A stretch of DNA of 64,000 nt. It comes from Sphingopyxis sp. LC363. GTDB lineage: Bacteria > Pseudomonadota > Alphaproteobacteria > Sphingomonadales > Sphingomonadaceae. The stretch's first letter is position 1. The number at the start of each line of letters is the position of its first letter. A model generated the notes under the pieces. The model was given only the letters and a program-made list of their open reading frames with translations. It did not search any database and was not told the origin of the DNA. The stretch lies in assembly GCF_000756385.1 (NCBI RefSeq), contig NZ_JNFC01000023.1:170502-234501 (forward strand), given 5' to 3'. A program made the position numbers and the translations under genes. Positions 18,293 through 27,508 of this stretch are shown in pieces.

Positions 18293-18736
18293 ATGCAGAA
18301 AAGCGTAATTCTGGCGAGCGCCGCGGCGCTCGTGCTGCTGGCCGGCTGCGAAAAGGCCGAGGCGCCCGCCCCGACCGATACGACCACGACCGAGGTTCCG
18401 GTCGAAACCGCACCGCCCGAAACCGCCGAAGCCACCGACCCGGCAACCGCGCCGCACCGCTTCGCCAGTTGGGCGGGCAAGTGGACCGGCGTCGAGGGCA
18501 TGTACGTCACGATCACGACGGCCGAGCCCGGAAAATACAAACTTGAGATGCAGTCGGACCTCGACACCAAGGGAACCTATGACGGTGAGGACAGCGAGCA
18601 TGGCATCCGGTTCAAGCGTGGCGGTGAGGATCTGAGCCTCCACCGCGGCAATGGCGAGGATACCGGGCTCAAATATCTGGCGGGCAAGAAGGAATGCCTG
18701 ATCGTGAAAGAAGGCGAGGGTTATTGCCGCGATTAA
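18293..18736 (+). CDS. Predicted lipoprotein, unknown function
   Basis: A 147-residue protein with a lipoprotein signal ending LLAGC (Cys19 the lipidation site). An acidic Thr/Pro/Glu-rich linker (about 20-55) precedes a compact C-terminal domain beginning FASWAGKWTGVEGMYVTI. That domain looks like a small beta-barrel, but I recognise no named family. The ATG at 18293 has AGGAGAAG upstream. It ends 34 bases before the Pho-box-like site of btaA. Confidence 0.75.
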   Translation: MQKSVILASAAALVLLAGCEKAEAPAPTDTTTTEVPVETAPPETAEATDPATAPHRFASWAGKWTGVEGMYVTITTAEPGKYKLEMQSDLDTKGTYDGEDSEHGIRFKRGGEDLSLHRGNGEDTGLKYLAGKKECLIVKEGEGYCRD

Positions 18737-18770
18737 AGCATGGTGAGTATCGCGGCATGGTTTTTTGACG

Positions 18771-18788
18771 CTGTCGCGGCTTTGTCAC
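18771..18788 (+). promoter_or_regulatory. Pho-box-like site upstream of btaA
   Basis: CTGTCGCGGCTTTGTCAC: two 7-base halves, CTGTCGC and TTGTCAC, with a 4-base spacer, so an 11-base period. This matches the PhoB direct-repeat pattern CTGTCAT-N4-CTGTCAC with three mismatches. It lies 77 bases before the btaA ATG. Betaine-lipid genes are phosphate-starvation genes in other alphaproteobacteria, which supports the reading. Confidence 0.6.
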
Positions 18789-18865
18789 CGAACCGTAGCG
18801 GGAATGGCAAGAATCGCTGGCATGGGCGGCCCCGGGGACAACCTGTCTCAGGGAGACCATGTCGC

Positions 18866-20083
18866 ATGGCCACACAGCCGAACCGCAAGATCGCCGCTGC
18901 CGTTGTGCGCGAAGATGCCGAGCAAAAGCAGCGCTTGCTCGACCGCGCCTTCGCGCTGGCGTTCAAGGGCCTTGTCTATGCCCAGATTTGGGAAGATCCG
19001 GTCGTCGATATGGAGGCGCTGGCAATCGGGCCGGGCAACCGGATCGCAACGATCGCAAGCGGCGGCTGCAATGTCTTTTCCTATCTGACCGCCAATCCCG
19101 CCGAGATCGTCGCGGTGGACCTCAACACCGCGCATGTCGCGCTGAATAACCTGAAACGCGTCGCAATACAGCGGCTTCCCGACTATCTCAGCTTCCGGCG
19201 CTTCTTTGCCGATGCCGACAGCAACGCGAATATCGCCGACTATCGCGCGTTCGTCCGTCCCTATCTCGACGAGACGAGCCGCCGCTATTGGGAAGGCCGC
19301 GACATCGCCGGGCGCCGCCGCATCAACGGCTTCGCGCGCGGGCTCTACAAACGCGGACTGCTCGGAAACTTCATCGGACTCGCGCATCTTGTCGCAAGGA
19401 TGCACCGCGTCGATCCGCGGCAGTTCCTCGAAGCCAAGACGATCGCGGAACAGCGGGCGATCTTCGACGCCAAGTTCGCGCCCTTTTTCGACCGGAAATT
19501 CATCCGCTGGGTGACCGATCAGCGCTCCTCGCTCTTCGGGCTCGGCATCCCGCCGGCACAATATGACGCGCTCGCTTCCGGCAGGCCGATGGCCGATGTG
19601 CTCCGTGCGCGGCTCGAAAAGCTCGCCTGCGACTTTCCGCTGGAGGAGAATTATTTCGCCTGGCAGGCGTTCGGACGCGGTTACGGGAAGGGCGTGACGA
19701 TGCCGCTGCCGCCCTATCTGCAGGCCGAAAACTATGCGGCGGTGAAGGCGCGCGCGGCGCGCGTGACGATGCTGCATGCCAACATGACCGACATGCTTGC
19801 CGCTGCCGACGCGGCCAGTTTCGACCGATATATATTTCTCGACGCGCAGGACTGGATGAGCGACGCGCAGCTCGCCGCGCTGTGGACCGAGGTGACGCGC
19901 ACCGCGCGGCCCGGCGCGCGCGTGCTGTTCCGCACTGCCGCCGAGCCGAGCCTGCTGCCCGGTCGGCTTCCCGGCGATTTGCTCAGCCGCTGGATCTATC
20001 GCGAGCAAGCGTCGCGCGACTATACGCGTCGCGATCGATCCGCGATCTATGGCGGGGTCCATCTTTATATGCTGAAGGATTGA
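18866..20083 (+). CDS. btaA: S-adenosylmethionine:diacylglycerol 3-amino-3-carboxypropyltransferase (DUF3419)
   Basis: First enzyme of the betaine lipid DGTS: it moves the aminocarboxypropyl group of SAM to diacylglycerol. At 405 residues it shows YAQIWEDPVVDMEAL, the SAM-region IATIASGGCNVFSYLTANPA, VDLNTAHVALN, and the C-terminal FDRYIFLDAQDWM and RVLFRTAAEPS, all typical of BtaA. The ATG at 18866 is chosen because 42 extra upstream codons would overlap the promoter region. The methyltransferase btaB follows after three bases. Confidence 0.9.
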   Translation: MATQPNRKIAAAVVREDAEQKQRLLDRAFALAFKGLVYAQIWEDPVVDMEALAIGPGNRIATIASGGCNVFSYLTANPAEIVAVDLNTAHVALNNLKRVAIQRLPDYLSFRRFFADADSNANIADYRAFVRPYLDETSRRYWEGRDIAGRRRINGFARGLYKRGLLGNFIGLAHLVARMHRVDPRQFLEAKTIAEQRAIFDAKFAPFFDRKFIRWVTDQRSSLFGLGIPPAQYDALASGRPMADVLRARLEKLACDFPLEENYFAWQAFGRGYGKGVTMPLPPYLQAENYAAVKARAARVTMLHANMTDMLAAADAASFDRYIFLDAQDWMSDAQLAALWTEVTRTARPGARVLFRTAAEPSLLPGRLPGDLLSRWIYREQASRDYTRRDRSAIYGGVHLYMLKD

Positions 20084-20086
20084 GGC

Positions 20087-20749
20087 ATGCGCCGGGGGGA
20101 GGGGCATGCCGCGCTGATGGATGGCGTCTATCGCGGCCAGCGTCATATCTATGATCTGACCCGCAAATATTATCTGCTCGGCCGCGACCGGTTGATCGAC
20201 GAGCTGACGCCGCCGGTGGGCGGCCGGGTACTCGAAATCGGATGCGGAACCGGACGCAATCTGATTGCCGCGGCGCGATGCTGGCCCGGCGCGCGTTTCT
20301 ATGGCATCGATATTTCAGAGGAGATGCTGAAAAGCGCACGCGCCTCGATCGCGCGCGCCGGACTCTCCAAAAGGATCAGCGTGGCAGCGGGCGATGCGAC
20401 CGATTTCGATCCGAACGCGCTGTTCCGGATCGACGGGTTCGACCGGATATTCCAAAGCTATACGCTGTCGATGATCCCCGACTGGCAGCGCGCGATGCGC
20501 GAAGCGATGCGTCACTTGTCGGCCAACGGCTCGCTCCACATCGTCGATTTCGGTCAGCAGGAGGATCTGCCTGGCTGGTGGCGTGCTGTGCTCCTGGGCT
20601 GGCTGGCTCGCTTTCATGTCGAGCCGCGCGCGATGCTGATCGAAGCGGGACGCGAAGTGGCGAATGATATCGGTGGAAAAATGTCGGTAGCGCGTCTCCA
20701 TCGCGGCTATGCCTGGTCGCTCAGGATCGACAGGCGGTCGCCGCGCTGA
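20087..20749 (+). CDS. btaB: DGTS N-methyltransferase
   Basis: A class I SAM methyltransferase, 220 residues, that would trimethylate the diacylglyceryl-homoserine made by BtaA. SAM loop RVLEIGCGTGRNLIAAA is at 44-60 and GIDISEEMLKSAR follows; the N-terminal YDLTRKYYLLGRDRLID is a BtaB-like lead. The immediate position behind btaA is the main reason to call btaB and not a generic methyltransferase. Its stop abuts the convergent cytochrome gene with no gap. Confidence 0.88.
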   Translation: MRRGEGHAALMDGVYRGQRHIYDLTRKYYLLGRDRLIDELTPPVGGRVLEIGCGTGRNLIAAARCWPGARFYGIDISEEMLKSARASIARAGLSKRISVAAGDATDFDPNALFRIDGFDRIFQSYTLSMIPDWQRAMREAMRHLSANGSLHIVDFGQQEDLPGWWRAVLLGWLARFHVEPRAMLIEAGREVANDIGGKMSVARLHRGYAWSLRIDRRSPR

Positions 20750-22012
20750 TCAGGGTGCTGTGCGGATGGCGTTGAACGAGAAATCGACGTCGACCGCGGC
20801 GGCGATCGCGTCGGTCGCGGTCCATTCGCCCTGCCCAACACCAAAAGCGGTGCGATCGATGCGCGCGGTGCCGGCAACGCGCGCCTCGTCCCCGTCGATG
20901 CGCAGCGTGAAGCGCACGGTCGCGGGCTTGCTGGCGCCGCGCAGGTCGAGCGTTCCGCGCGCTTCGTAGCGGTCGCCGCCAAGGTGCCGGACGTCGCGCG
21001 CGGTGAAGACCGCGTTCGGCTGCACGGCGGTGTTGAAGAAATCGCTCCCTTTCAGCGAATCGTCGCGCTGTCCGTCGCCCGTGTCGGCCGACGTAAGGTC
21101 GATCGTCACGCGGATATTCGACTTAACGAGTTCGTCGGGGCTGAAGCGGATCGCGGCGCGCCAGCGGCCAAAGCTGCCGTTTACGGCCTCGCCGTTCCAG
21201 CGCGCGGTGAAGCCGAGGCGGCCGCCCGGCGCGACGGTCCAGTCTGCGAGCGGTTCGCCCTTGTCCTCGGGAGCCTCCTTGGCGACATCCTCGACAGGCG
21301 CCTTGGCGTCGTCGGTCGCGGAAGCGGCGGGCGCCACTGCGGGCACGACGGGCGCCGCAGTCGGCACCGGCACCGCCTTCTCCGCGACTGTCCGGCTCCT
21401 CTCGGGATAGATCGTCTGCCCCACGGCGAACGCGCCCGCGAGGAGCGCCAGCGCGCCGATCGCCGCGCCGACGGCCTTGCCGCGCGCGAAGGGGATCATG
21501 CGCTGCAGTTCGGGCTTGCCGAGCAGCCACTGGTGGCGAAATGCCCCCGCGATATGGAGCAGGAACAGCCCGATCGCGATCCATGCCATTGCACCGTGGA
21601 GGCTCTCGGCGGGTTCGTGCCAACTGCGGCCGACGGGCAGGTGCGGCCAAGGGAGGATGCCGTAGAGCAGCGTCGGCACCTGCACCCGCGCCGTCGATAC
21701 GAGCAGCCAGCCGGTGAGGGGGCCGAGAATCATCACGAGGTAGAAGAGCCAATGGACGATGGCGGCAAGCATGCGCGCCCACGCCGGACCGTCGGATGCG
21801 GGCGGGCGCGGCAGGATGAACCGGATGGCGAGCCGCGCGACGCTGAGTAGCAGGATCGTGATGCCGATCGATTTGTGGAGCTGATATCGCGCGAAGAGTT
21901 CGGGGCTGTTGTTCCCCTCGAGCGCCCAGCCGAGCGCGATCTGGAAGGCCAGAAGCAGCGCGATGAGCCAGTGAAGCGCGATGGCGGTGTAGCTGTAACG
22001 CGTTGCAGGCAT
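20750..22012 (-). CDS. Cytochrome b561 - YceI fusion protein
   Basis: A 420-residue two-domain protein. Residues 1-200 are a four-helix cytochrome b561 of the bacterial (CybB) type, with candidate haem histidines H14, H46, and others near 139 and 155 (ESLHGAMAW, LLHIAGAFRHQWLLG). A linker rich in Ala, Pro and Glu (about 215-255) leads to a periplasmic YceI lipocalin-like domain (about 258-420; LGFTARWNGEAVNGSFGRW, SADTGDGQRDDSLKGSDFF). YceI proteins bind isoprenoid chains such as quinones, so quinone-linked electron transfer at the membrane is plausible. Confidence 0.88.
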   Translation of the reverse strand: MPATRYSYTAIALHWLIALLLAFQIALGWALEGNNSPELFARYQLHKSIGITILLLSVARLAIRFILPRPPASDGPAWARMLAAIVHWLFYLVMILGPLTGWLLVSTARVQVPTLLYGILPWPHLPVGRSWHEPAESLHGAMAWIAIGLFLLHIAGAFRHQWLLGKPELQRMIPFARGKAVGAAIGALALLAGAFAVGQTIYPERSRTVAEKAVPVPTAAPVVPAVAPAASATDDAKAPVEDVAKEAPEDKGEPLADWTVAPGGRLGFTARWNGEAVNGSFGRWRAAIRFSPDELVKSNIRVTIDLTSADTGDGQRDDSLKGSDFFNTAVQPNAVFTARDVRHLGGDRYEARGTLDLRGASKPATVRFTLRIDGDEARVAGTARIDRTAFGVGQGEWTATDAIAAAVDVDFSFNAIRTAP

Positions 22013-22087
22013 GGCAATCTTTCGTGATCGACGGCGTCGGATTCTCGCCCTAGCTTATCGCGTCGCCAATATGCTGTCGCCCGGGAA

Positions 22088-22777
22088 TCAGTCGTCGAAA
22101 CCGACGAACCGCACCGCCTCGTCAACGCCCTTGCGCTTCGACACCACGGCATTCGCCGGAAAGTCGCCATCGGGCCAGCCCATCGCGACGCAGATCATGA
22201 TCACCTGATCGTCGGGGATGCGCGCATGTTCGCGCACGACGGGGCTCTGCATGATCCCCTGGCTGTTGATCACGCAGCCGAGCCCGCGCGACCATGCCGC
22301 GTTGACCAGCGCGTTGGTCACCGCGCCGCAATCGAAGGGCGCGATGTCGCTGCCGAGCAGCACGCGGTCATAGGTGACGACGATGCTGACCGGCGCGTCG
22401 AACTGACGAAAGCCGCGCAGCACCCAATCCTGCCGCGCGTCCTTGTCCTCGCGCGCGATGCCCATCGCACCGAACAATTGCTTGGCGATCTCGATCTGGC
22501 GCGCGCGATGGTCGTCGGCGATGCCGTCGAAGCGGCGGAATTCGCGGCTGTCGGGTTTGCCCGCGAGAATGCCGTCGGTGTTGCCTTGGCGGATCGCCGC
22601 AAGCGGCGCGCCGGTGACGACCGAGAAATTCCAGCACTGGTTATTGAACGACGAAGGCGCGCGCATCGCGACCTCGAGTATCTCGGCGATCAGTTCCCTG
22701 GGAACGGACTTGTCGAGGAAGCCGCGGATCGAGCGTCGTCCGACGACGACGTCGTCATAACCGGGCGCGGTCCTCAC
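22088..22777 (-). CDS. Nitroreductase family protein
   Basis: An FMN-dependent oxidoreductase of the nitroreductase fold, 229 residues, typically reducing nitroaromatics or quinones with NAD(P)[21 protein letters not shown] is the FMN-phosphate-binding lead, [15 protein letters not shown] the second contact, and [15 protein letters not shown] the C-terminal one. The GTG start overlaps the hemA stop by four bases, so it is co-transcribed with hemA. The natural substrate is unknown. Confidence 0.9.
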   Translation of the reverse strand: MRTAPGYDDVVVGRRSIRGFLDKSVPRELIAEILEVAMRAPSSFNNQCWNFSVVTGAPLAAIRQGNTDGILAGKPDSREFRRFDGIADDHRARQIEIAKQLFGAMGIAREDKDARQDWVLRGFRQFDAPVSIVVTYDRVLLGSDIAPFDCGAVTNALVNAAWSRGLGCVINSQGIMQSPVVREHARIPDDQVIMICVAMGWPDGDFPANAVVSKRKGVDEAVRFVGFDD

Positions 22778-23994
22778 GCCGCCTTCAGAAGCTGCAGTTC
22801 GAGCCGGTCCCAGATTTCGACGAGCGCCTCGGTGAGTTCGCGCATCATCGCTTCGTCATGCGCCGGGCCGGGCGTAAAGCGCAGGCGTTCGGTGCCGCGC
22901 GGCACGGTCGGGAAATTGATCGGCTGCACATAGACGCCATATTCGGCGAGCAATATGTCGCTGATCTTCTTCGCGCGCACCGGGTCGCCGACCATCAGCG
23001 GGACGATGTGCGTGGTCGAATCCATCACCGGCAGACCGGCGTCGCGGAAGCTTTGCTTGAGATAGGCGGCGGCTTGCTGCTGCGCCTCGCGCTCGACGCT
23101 CGACGATTTGAGGTGCCGCACGCTCGCGAGTACGCCCGCGACGAGCACCGGCGACAGGCTGGTCGTGAAGATGAAGCCGGGCGCATAGCTGCGGATCACG
23201 TCGATGATATTCTTCTCGGCGGCGATATAGCCGCCCATCACGCCGAATGCCTTGCCGAGCGTGCCTTCGATGATCGTCACGCGGTGCGCAGCCTCGTCGC
23301 GGTCGGTGATGCCGCCGCCGCGCGGGCCGTACATGCCGACGGCATGAACTTCGTCGCAATAGGTGAGCGCGTTATACTTCTCGGCAAGGTCGCAGATCGC
23401 GTGGATCGGGGCGACGTCGCCGTCCATCGAATAGACGCTTTCGAACGCGATCAGCTTCGCCGCTTCGGGATCGTCGGCGGCGAGCAGTTCTTCGAGATGG
23501 TCGAGGTCGTTGTGTCGCCACACGCGCTTTTCACAGCCCGAATTGCGGATGCCCGCGATCATCGAGGCGTGGTTGAGTTCGTCCGAGTAGATGATGCAGT
23601 TGGGCAGGAGCTTGCCGAGCGTGCCCAGCGTCGCTTCGTTCGAGATATAACCCGACGTGAAGAGCAGCGCACCGTCCTTGCCGTGCAGGTCGGCGAGTTC
23701 GTGCTCGAGGTCGATGTGGTAGTGGGTGTTGCCGCCGATGTTGCGCGTGCCGCCCGAACCGGCGCCGACGTCGTGCAGCGCCTCTTCCATCGCCTCGACG
23801 ACCTTGGGATGCTGGCCCATTGCGAGATAATCGTTCGAGCACCAGACGGTGATCGGCTTCGGCCCGTTATGGCCGGCGAAGCAGCGCGCGTTCGGGAAAG
23901 CGCCCTTGTTGCGCAGGATATCGATGAAGACGCGGTAGCGTCCCTCCTCGTGCAGCCGATCGATCGCGCGTGCGAAGATATCGTCGTAATTCAC
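22774..23994 (-). CDS. hemA: 5-aminolevulinate synthase
   Basis: First enzyme of the C4 (Shemin) haem pathway: glycine plus succinyl-CoA to 5-aminolevulinate. At 406 residues it shows [49 protein letters not shown] and PLP Lys248 in [14 protein letters not shown]. This enzyme is an alphaproteobacterial marker. Succinyl-CoA is also the end product of the propionyl-CoA block later in the window. Confidence 0.96.
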   Translation of the reverse strand: MNYDDIFARAIDRLHEEGRYRVFIDILRNKGAFPNARCFAGHNGPKPITVWCSNDYLAMGQHPKVVEAMEEALHDVGAGSGGTRNIGGNTHYHIDLEHELADLHGKDGALLFTSGYISNEATLGTLGKLLPNCIIYSDELNHASMIAGIRNSGCEKRVWRHNDLDHLEELLAADDPEAAKLIAFESVYSMDGDVAPIHAICDLAEKYNALTYCDEVHAVGMYGPRGGGITDRDEAAHRVTIIEGTLGKAFGVMGGYIAAEKNIIDVIRSYAPGFIFTTSLSPVLVAGVLASVRHLKSSSVEREAQQQAAAYLKQSFRDAGLPVMDSTTHIVPLMVGDPVRAKKISDILLAEYGVYVQPINFPTVPRGTERLRFTPGPAHDEAMMRELTEALVEIWDRLELQLLKAA

Positions 23995-24225
23995 GTTTCA
24001 GCCCCGCAGTCAGGTTCCAGTCAAGCTCTGGGCGCCGCTCCCCCGGCGGCTATTAACATGCGGGCCAATAACGCCGAAAAGCGCCGAAGGCCAGTGCGAA
24101 CGATTCGCAGCACTGGGGCAAATTGTCCTATCGCCTTGATATCGCCATCGCTGTGATCGACCGCACGCCAGATTCGATCCGCGACGGCTAGTTGCGAATC
24201 CAGTGAAAATGGAAAGGATGCCGCT

Positions 24226-24747
24226 ATGCGTCTTGTCATGACCGTCATCGTGCCGATTGCTGCGGGGCTTTGGGCGTCGAGCCCGGCACCCGCGCAGGCG
24301 CCGGCACCTTTCGACGGGAGCTGGATGAGCTGCGAAACATATCAGGGCGCGGAGATCTGCGAGTATAAAATGCTCGCCCAGCGCGGCGACCGGCTATGCG
24401 GCGTCCAGCGCTATTTCGCGACCAATGCCTATTATGAACAGCGCTTTGTCGGCACGGTAAAAGACAATGCCGCGCATATCGAGAAGATTTGCGGCGACCC
24501 GGGGTCGGAGACCGACACTTATTGCAGCGGACGCGCGCCTTCGGGCGCGGCGAAGGTGGGCTGGCAGGTTATCGACCGGAAGCTGGGCCTGTGCGGCGGA
24601 CGGTTGGTCGATGGTGGGCGCGATTCCCACTCCTGCACCGGCGCAGGCCAGCATTTGGGGATGCCGCGCGCGGACGAACTGGGCGAGCAAGGTCCCGGGC
24701 CCGAGGACCGCGCATGGCTGGCGTCGTGCGCCGGCGGCGCCGAGTGA
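24226..24747 (+). CDS. Secreted protein, unknown function
   Basis: A 173-residue protein with a signal peptide (MRLVMTVIVPIAAGLWASSPAPAQA). The mature part is Cys-rich (about six Cys) and opens FDGSWMSCETYQGAEICEYK, suggesting a disulfide-held extracytoplasmic fold. I do not recognise the family. It stands alone between hemA and murI, and stops one base before the convergent murI end. Confidence 0.7.
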   Translation: MRLVMTVIVPIAAGLWASSPAPAQAPAPFDGSWMSCETYQGAEICEYKMLAQRGDRLCGVQRYFATNAYYEQRFVGTVKDNAAHIEKICGDPGSETDTYCSGRAPSGAAKVGWQVIDRKLGLCGGRLVDGGRDSHSCTGAGQHLGMPRADELGEQGPGPEDRAWLASCAGGAE

Positions 24748-24748
24748 A

Positions 24749-25555
24749 TTAGATCGTTTCGACCGATCCGATGCCATAGGGGGCAAGCGCGGCGAGCGGC
24801 GGGGGCGGGCGGTCGTCGCTGCGGGTGAAGACGGCAATGCCGGGCTGGGGCGTGTCGGGCCAGGCTTGACCTTGGGTGAGATGGGCGATGCGTCTTGCAA
24901 TGCCCGCGGCGCCGTCGATCAGGCAGACTTCGGGGCCCGCGGCCTCCTGCAATTCGTGCTGGAGCAGCGGAAAGTGCGTGCAGGCGAGGATGATGACGTC
25001 GATCGCATCGCCACCCGGCTGATCGCGCAGGCCCGCGATCGCATGCGCGATCGCATCGGGATCGACCGCCTCGCCGCGCAGCTTGGCCTCGGCGCCGGTG
25101 ACGAGGCCCGGGCTGCCATGACGCAGCACGGTCTTTCCGTCGGCGAACCGCGCGCTCAGATCGTCGACATAGGGTTGGCGGACCGTCGCTTCGGTGCCGA
25201 GCACGCCGATCACGCCGGTCTTCGTCATTTCGGCCGCGGGTTTGATGGCGGGGACGGTGCCGACGATCGGCAGGTCGAGCGCGGCGCGGACGTGGCCGAG
25301 CGCGATCGTCGAGGCGGTGTTGCACGCAATGACGGCGAGCCGCGGCTGATACCGCTCGACGAGGCGGCCGAGCAGCGCCGGAACGCGCGCGGCGAGTTCC
25401 TCGTCGCTCTTCCTGCCATAGGGCAACCCGGCATAATCGGCGGCATAGACGATCGGTGCGGTCGGCAGCAGCGCCCGCGTGGGGCCGAGGACGGTGAGCC
25501 CGCCGAGGCCGCTATCGAAGAAAAGGAGGGGCGCGTCAGGGGGCGGCGGGTGCAT
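24749..25555 (-). CDS. murI: Glutamate racemase
   Basis: Makes D-glutamate for peptidoglycan; cytosolic and cofactor-free. The two catalytic cysteines are C78 in IACNTAS and C192 in ACTHFPLL. FFDSGLGGLTVL and YAADYAGLPYG near the N-terminus carry the acid/base Asp and the substrate loop. The 268-residue length is normal. The start with MHPPPP is the only in-frame ATG near the family N-terminus. Confidence 0.95.
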   Translation of the reverse strand: MHPPPPDAPLLFFDSGLGGLTVLGPTRALLPTAPIVYAADYAGLPYGRKSDEELAARVPALLGRLVERYQPRLAVIACNTASTIALGHVRAALDLPIVGTVPAIKPAAEMTKTGVIGVLGTEATVRQPYVDDLSARFADGKTVLRHGSPGLVTGAEAKLRGEAVDPDAIAHAIAGLRDQPGGDAIDVIILACTHFPLLQHELQEAAGPEVCLIDGAAGIARRIAHLTQGQAWPDTPQPGIAVFTRSDDRPPPPLAALAPYGIGSVETI

Positions 25556-25709
25556 GTCCGTCGCCTAGCAGGCGGCGGTGAGAGGTCAATGCCCCGTGGC
25601 CCCGGCTGCGCGGGGACGACGGATTTATCCATTTCGGCGATCGTCCGTCCGAATCCGTTGATTGCTTTTTCCAACCCCGGCAAAAGGAGCCGAACGGAGC
25701 GGGGATTTT

Positions 25710-26312
25710 ATGACGATATTTTTGCTGATCGCTGCGGGATACCTGCTGGGTTCGATCCCGTTCGGCGTCATCCTGACGCGGTTGTTCGGCGCGGGCGACC
25801 TGCGCCAGATCGGGTCGGGCAATATCGGCGCGACCAATGTGCTGCGCACGGGGCGCAAGGAGCTGGCGGCGGCGACCCTGATCCTCGACGGCGCGAAGGG
25901 CGCGGTCGCGGTGTTGCTCGCGCGGCATTTCGTTCCCGAACTCGGCGATCATGCCGCTATGATAGCGGGCGCGGCGGCGATGATCGGCCATTGCTATCCC
26001 GTGTGGCTGAATTTCAGGGGCGGAAAGGGCGTTGCGACTCTGCTCGGGCTGGCGCTGGCGCTCGCCTGGCCGATCGGGCTGATATTCGCAGTCGTCTGGC
26101 TCGGCACGGTTCTGCTTCTGCGCATCTCGTCGCTTGGCGGAATGCTCGGCGCGGTGTCGGCGCCGATCGCCGCGCTGGCTTTGGGCTATCCGATTTATGC
26201 GATCGGGCTCGCAGGGCTCGCGGTGATTATACTGTGGCGGCATCGCGAAAATATCGCGCGGCTGCGCGCCGGAACCGAGCCGCGAGTCGGCGCCGGCAAA
26301 GGGCCTAAGTGA
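25710..26312 (+). CDS. plsY: Acyl-phosphate:glycerol-3-phosphate acyltransferase
   Basis: Integral membrane enzyme that acylates glycerol-3-phosphate with acyl-phosphate, the first step of phospholipid synthesis. The 200-residue protein has the family's conserved loops GSGNIGATNVLRTGRK and LDGAKGAVAVLLA, and HCYPVWLNFRGGKGVAT. The ATG at 25710 follows AACGGAGCGGGG. A longer reading adds 16 unrelated residues. The stop overlaps the dprA GTG by four bases. Confidence 0.96.
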   Translation: MTIFLLIAAGYLLGSIPFGVILTRLFGAGDLRQIGSGNIGATNVLRTGRKELAAATLILDGAKGAVAVLLARHFVPELGDHAAMIAGAAAMIGHCYPVWLNFRGGKGVATLLGLALALAWPIGLIFAVVWLGTVLLLRISSLGGMLGAVSAPIAALALGYPIYAIGLAGLAVIILWRHRENIARLRAGTEPRVGAGKGPK

Positions 26313-27394
26313 CTCACGCGGAGCGGCTGGCGCGGCTGCGGCTGATCCGTACGCCGCATGTCGGGCCGATCAGCTGGCATCAGCTGATGGCGCGGTTCGG
26401 GTCGGGCGAGGCCGCGCTCGAGGCCTTGCCCGACCTCGTGCTGCGGGGCGGGGCGGGGCGGGCGCGGATCGCGCCGCTCGACGTCGCCGAGCGCGAGGTC
26501 GAGCGGGTCGCGGCGCTCGGAGCGCGGCACATCTTCAGCGACGAGGATGATTATTCGCCGATGCTGCGCGAGGTCGAGGGCGCGCCGCCCGTGGTCGTCG
26601 TGCGCGGCGACACCGCGATGCTGCGCCGCCCGTGCGTCGCCATCGTCGGTGCGCGCAACGCATCGGCGATCGCGTGCCGCTTCGCGCGCCAACTCGCCGC
26701 CGATCTCGCCGCGCGCGAGGTCACGGTGGTCAGCGGGCTGGCGCGCGGGGTCGACACCGCCGCGCACATCGGCGCGCTCGGCGGCGCAACGGTCGGCGTG
26801 ATCGCGAGCGGGATCGATATCGCCTTCCCGCCCGAAAACGCCGCGTTGCAGGAAAAGATCGCGAGCGATCAGCTGCTCATCGCCGAGCAGCCGCCGGGGA
26901 CCGAGCCGCTCGCGCGGCATTTCCCTTCACGCAACCGGATCATCGCCGGCCTTGCCCACGGCACCGTGGTGATCGAGGCGGCACCGAAATCGGGGTCGTT
27001 GATCACGGCACGTCGCGCCGGCGATTATGGCCGCGAGGTGATGGCCGTGCCGGGGTCCCCGCTCGACCCGCGCGCGCAGGGCTGCAACCTGCTGATCCGC
27101 GAGGGCGCGACCTTGATCCAGACGGTCGACGACGTGCTGGAAGCGGTCGGACCGATCGACACGCGCATGGTTCGGGAACCGGTGCGCCGCTATGCGGCGG
27201 CCGCTGCGCCGTTCGAGGCGGGCGAGGGCGAGCGACGCGGCGTCGCCGAACTGCTCGGGCCGACGCCGGTGGCGATCGACGAACTGGTCCGGCAGTCGGG
27301 GCAGGCGGCGGCGACCGTCCAGCTGGTCCTCCTCGAACTTGAGCTGGCGGGCCGGATCGAGCGGCATGCGGGGGCGCGGGTTTCGCTGGTGTGA
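26309..27394 (+). CDS. dprA: DNA-processing protein DprA
   Basis: Binds incoming single-stranded DNA in natural transformation and loads RecA. At 361 residues it has a short N-terminal helical part, a Rossmann-like core (VAIVGARNASAIACRFARQL near 110, VSGLARGVDTAAHIGALGG near 140, SGIDIAFPPENAALQ, PSRNRIIAGL) and a C-terminal winged-helix-like DprA_WH region (PVAIDELVRQSGQAAATVQL). A GTG start overlaps the plsY stop, so both are read from one message. Confidence 0.95.
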   Translation: MTHAERLARLRLIRTPHVGPISWHQLMARFGSGEAALEALPDLVLRGGAGRARIAPLDVAEREVERVAALGARHIFSDEDDYSPMLREVEGAPPVVVVRGDTAMLRRPCVAIVGARNASAIACRFARQLAADLAAREVTVVSGLARGVDTAAHIGALGGATVGVIASGIDIAFPPENAALQEKIASDQLLIAEQPPGTEPLARHFPSRNRIIAGLAHGTVVIEAAPKSGSLITARRAGDYGREVMAVPGSPLDPRAQGCNLLIREGATLIQTVDDVLEAVGPIDTRMVREPVRRYAAAAAPFEAGEGERRGVAELLGPTPVAIDELVRQSGQAAATVQLVLLELELAGRIERHAGARVSLV

Positions 27395-27439
27395 TGGCCG
27401 GCACAGCGCCCTAAGCCACAGCAATATAACAATTCATCC

Positions 27440-27461
27440 CGGTTCAGCCACGGTTCAGCGG
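27440..27461 (+). promoter_or_regulatory. 11-base direct repeat upstream of the vWA gene
   Basis: CGGTTCAGCCA is followed at once by CGGTTCAGCGG. The exact 11-base period is what OmpR/PhoB-type response regulators bind. It sits about 48-69 bases before the next start codon. No regulator can be named. Confidence 0.35.
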
Positions 27462-27508
27462 CCGAGCGACAGGCTGATGATATTGTATCACATGCGGGGA
27501 GATTGATG

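Noticed and set aside
24467..26308. 613-codon plus-strand frame across murI and plsY
   Set aside because: It runs antisense to murI and out of frame with plsY, both of which have diagnostic motifs.
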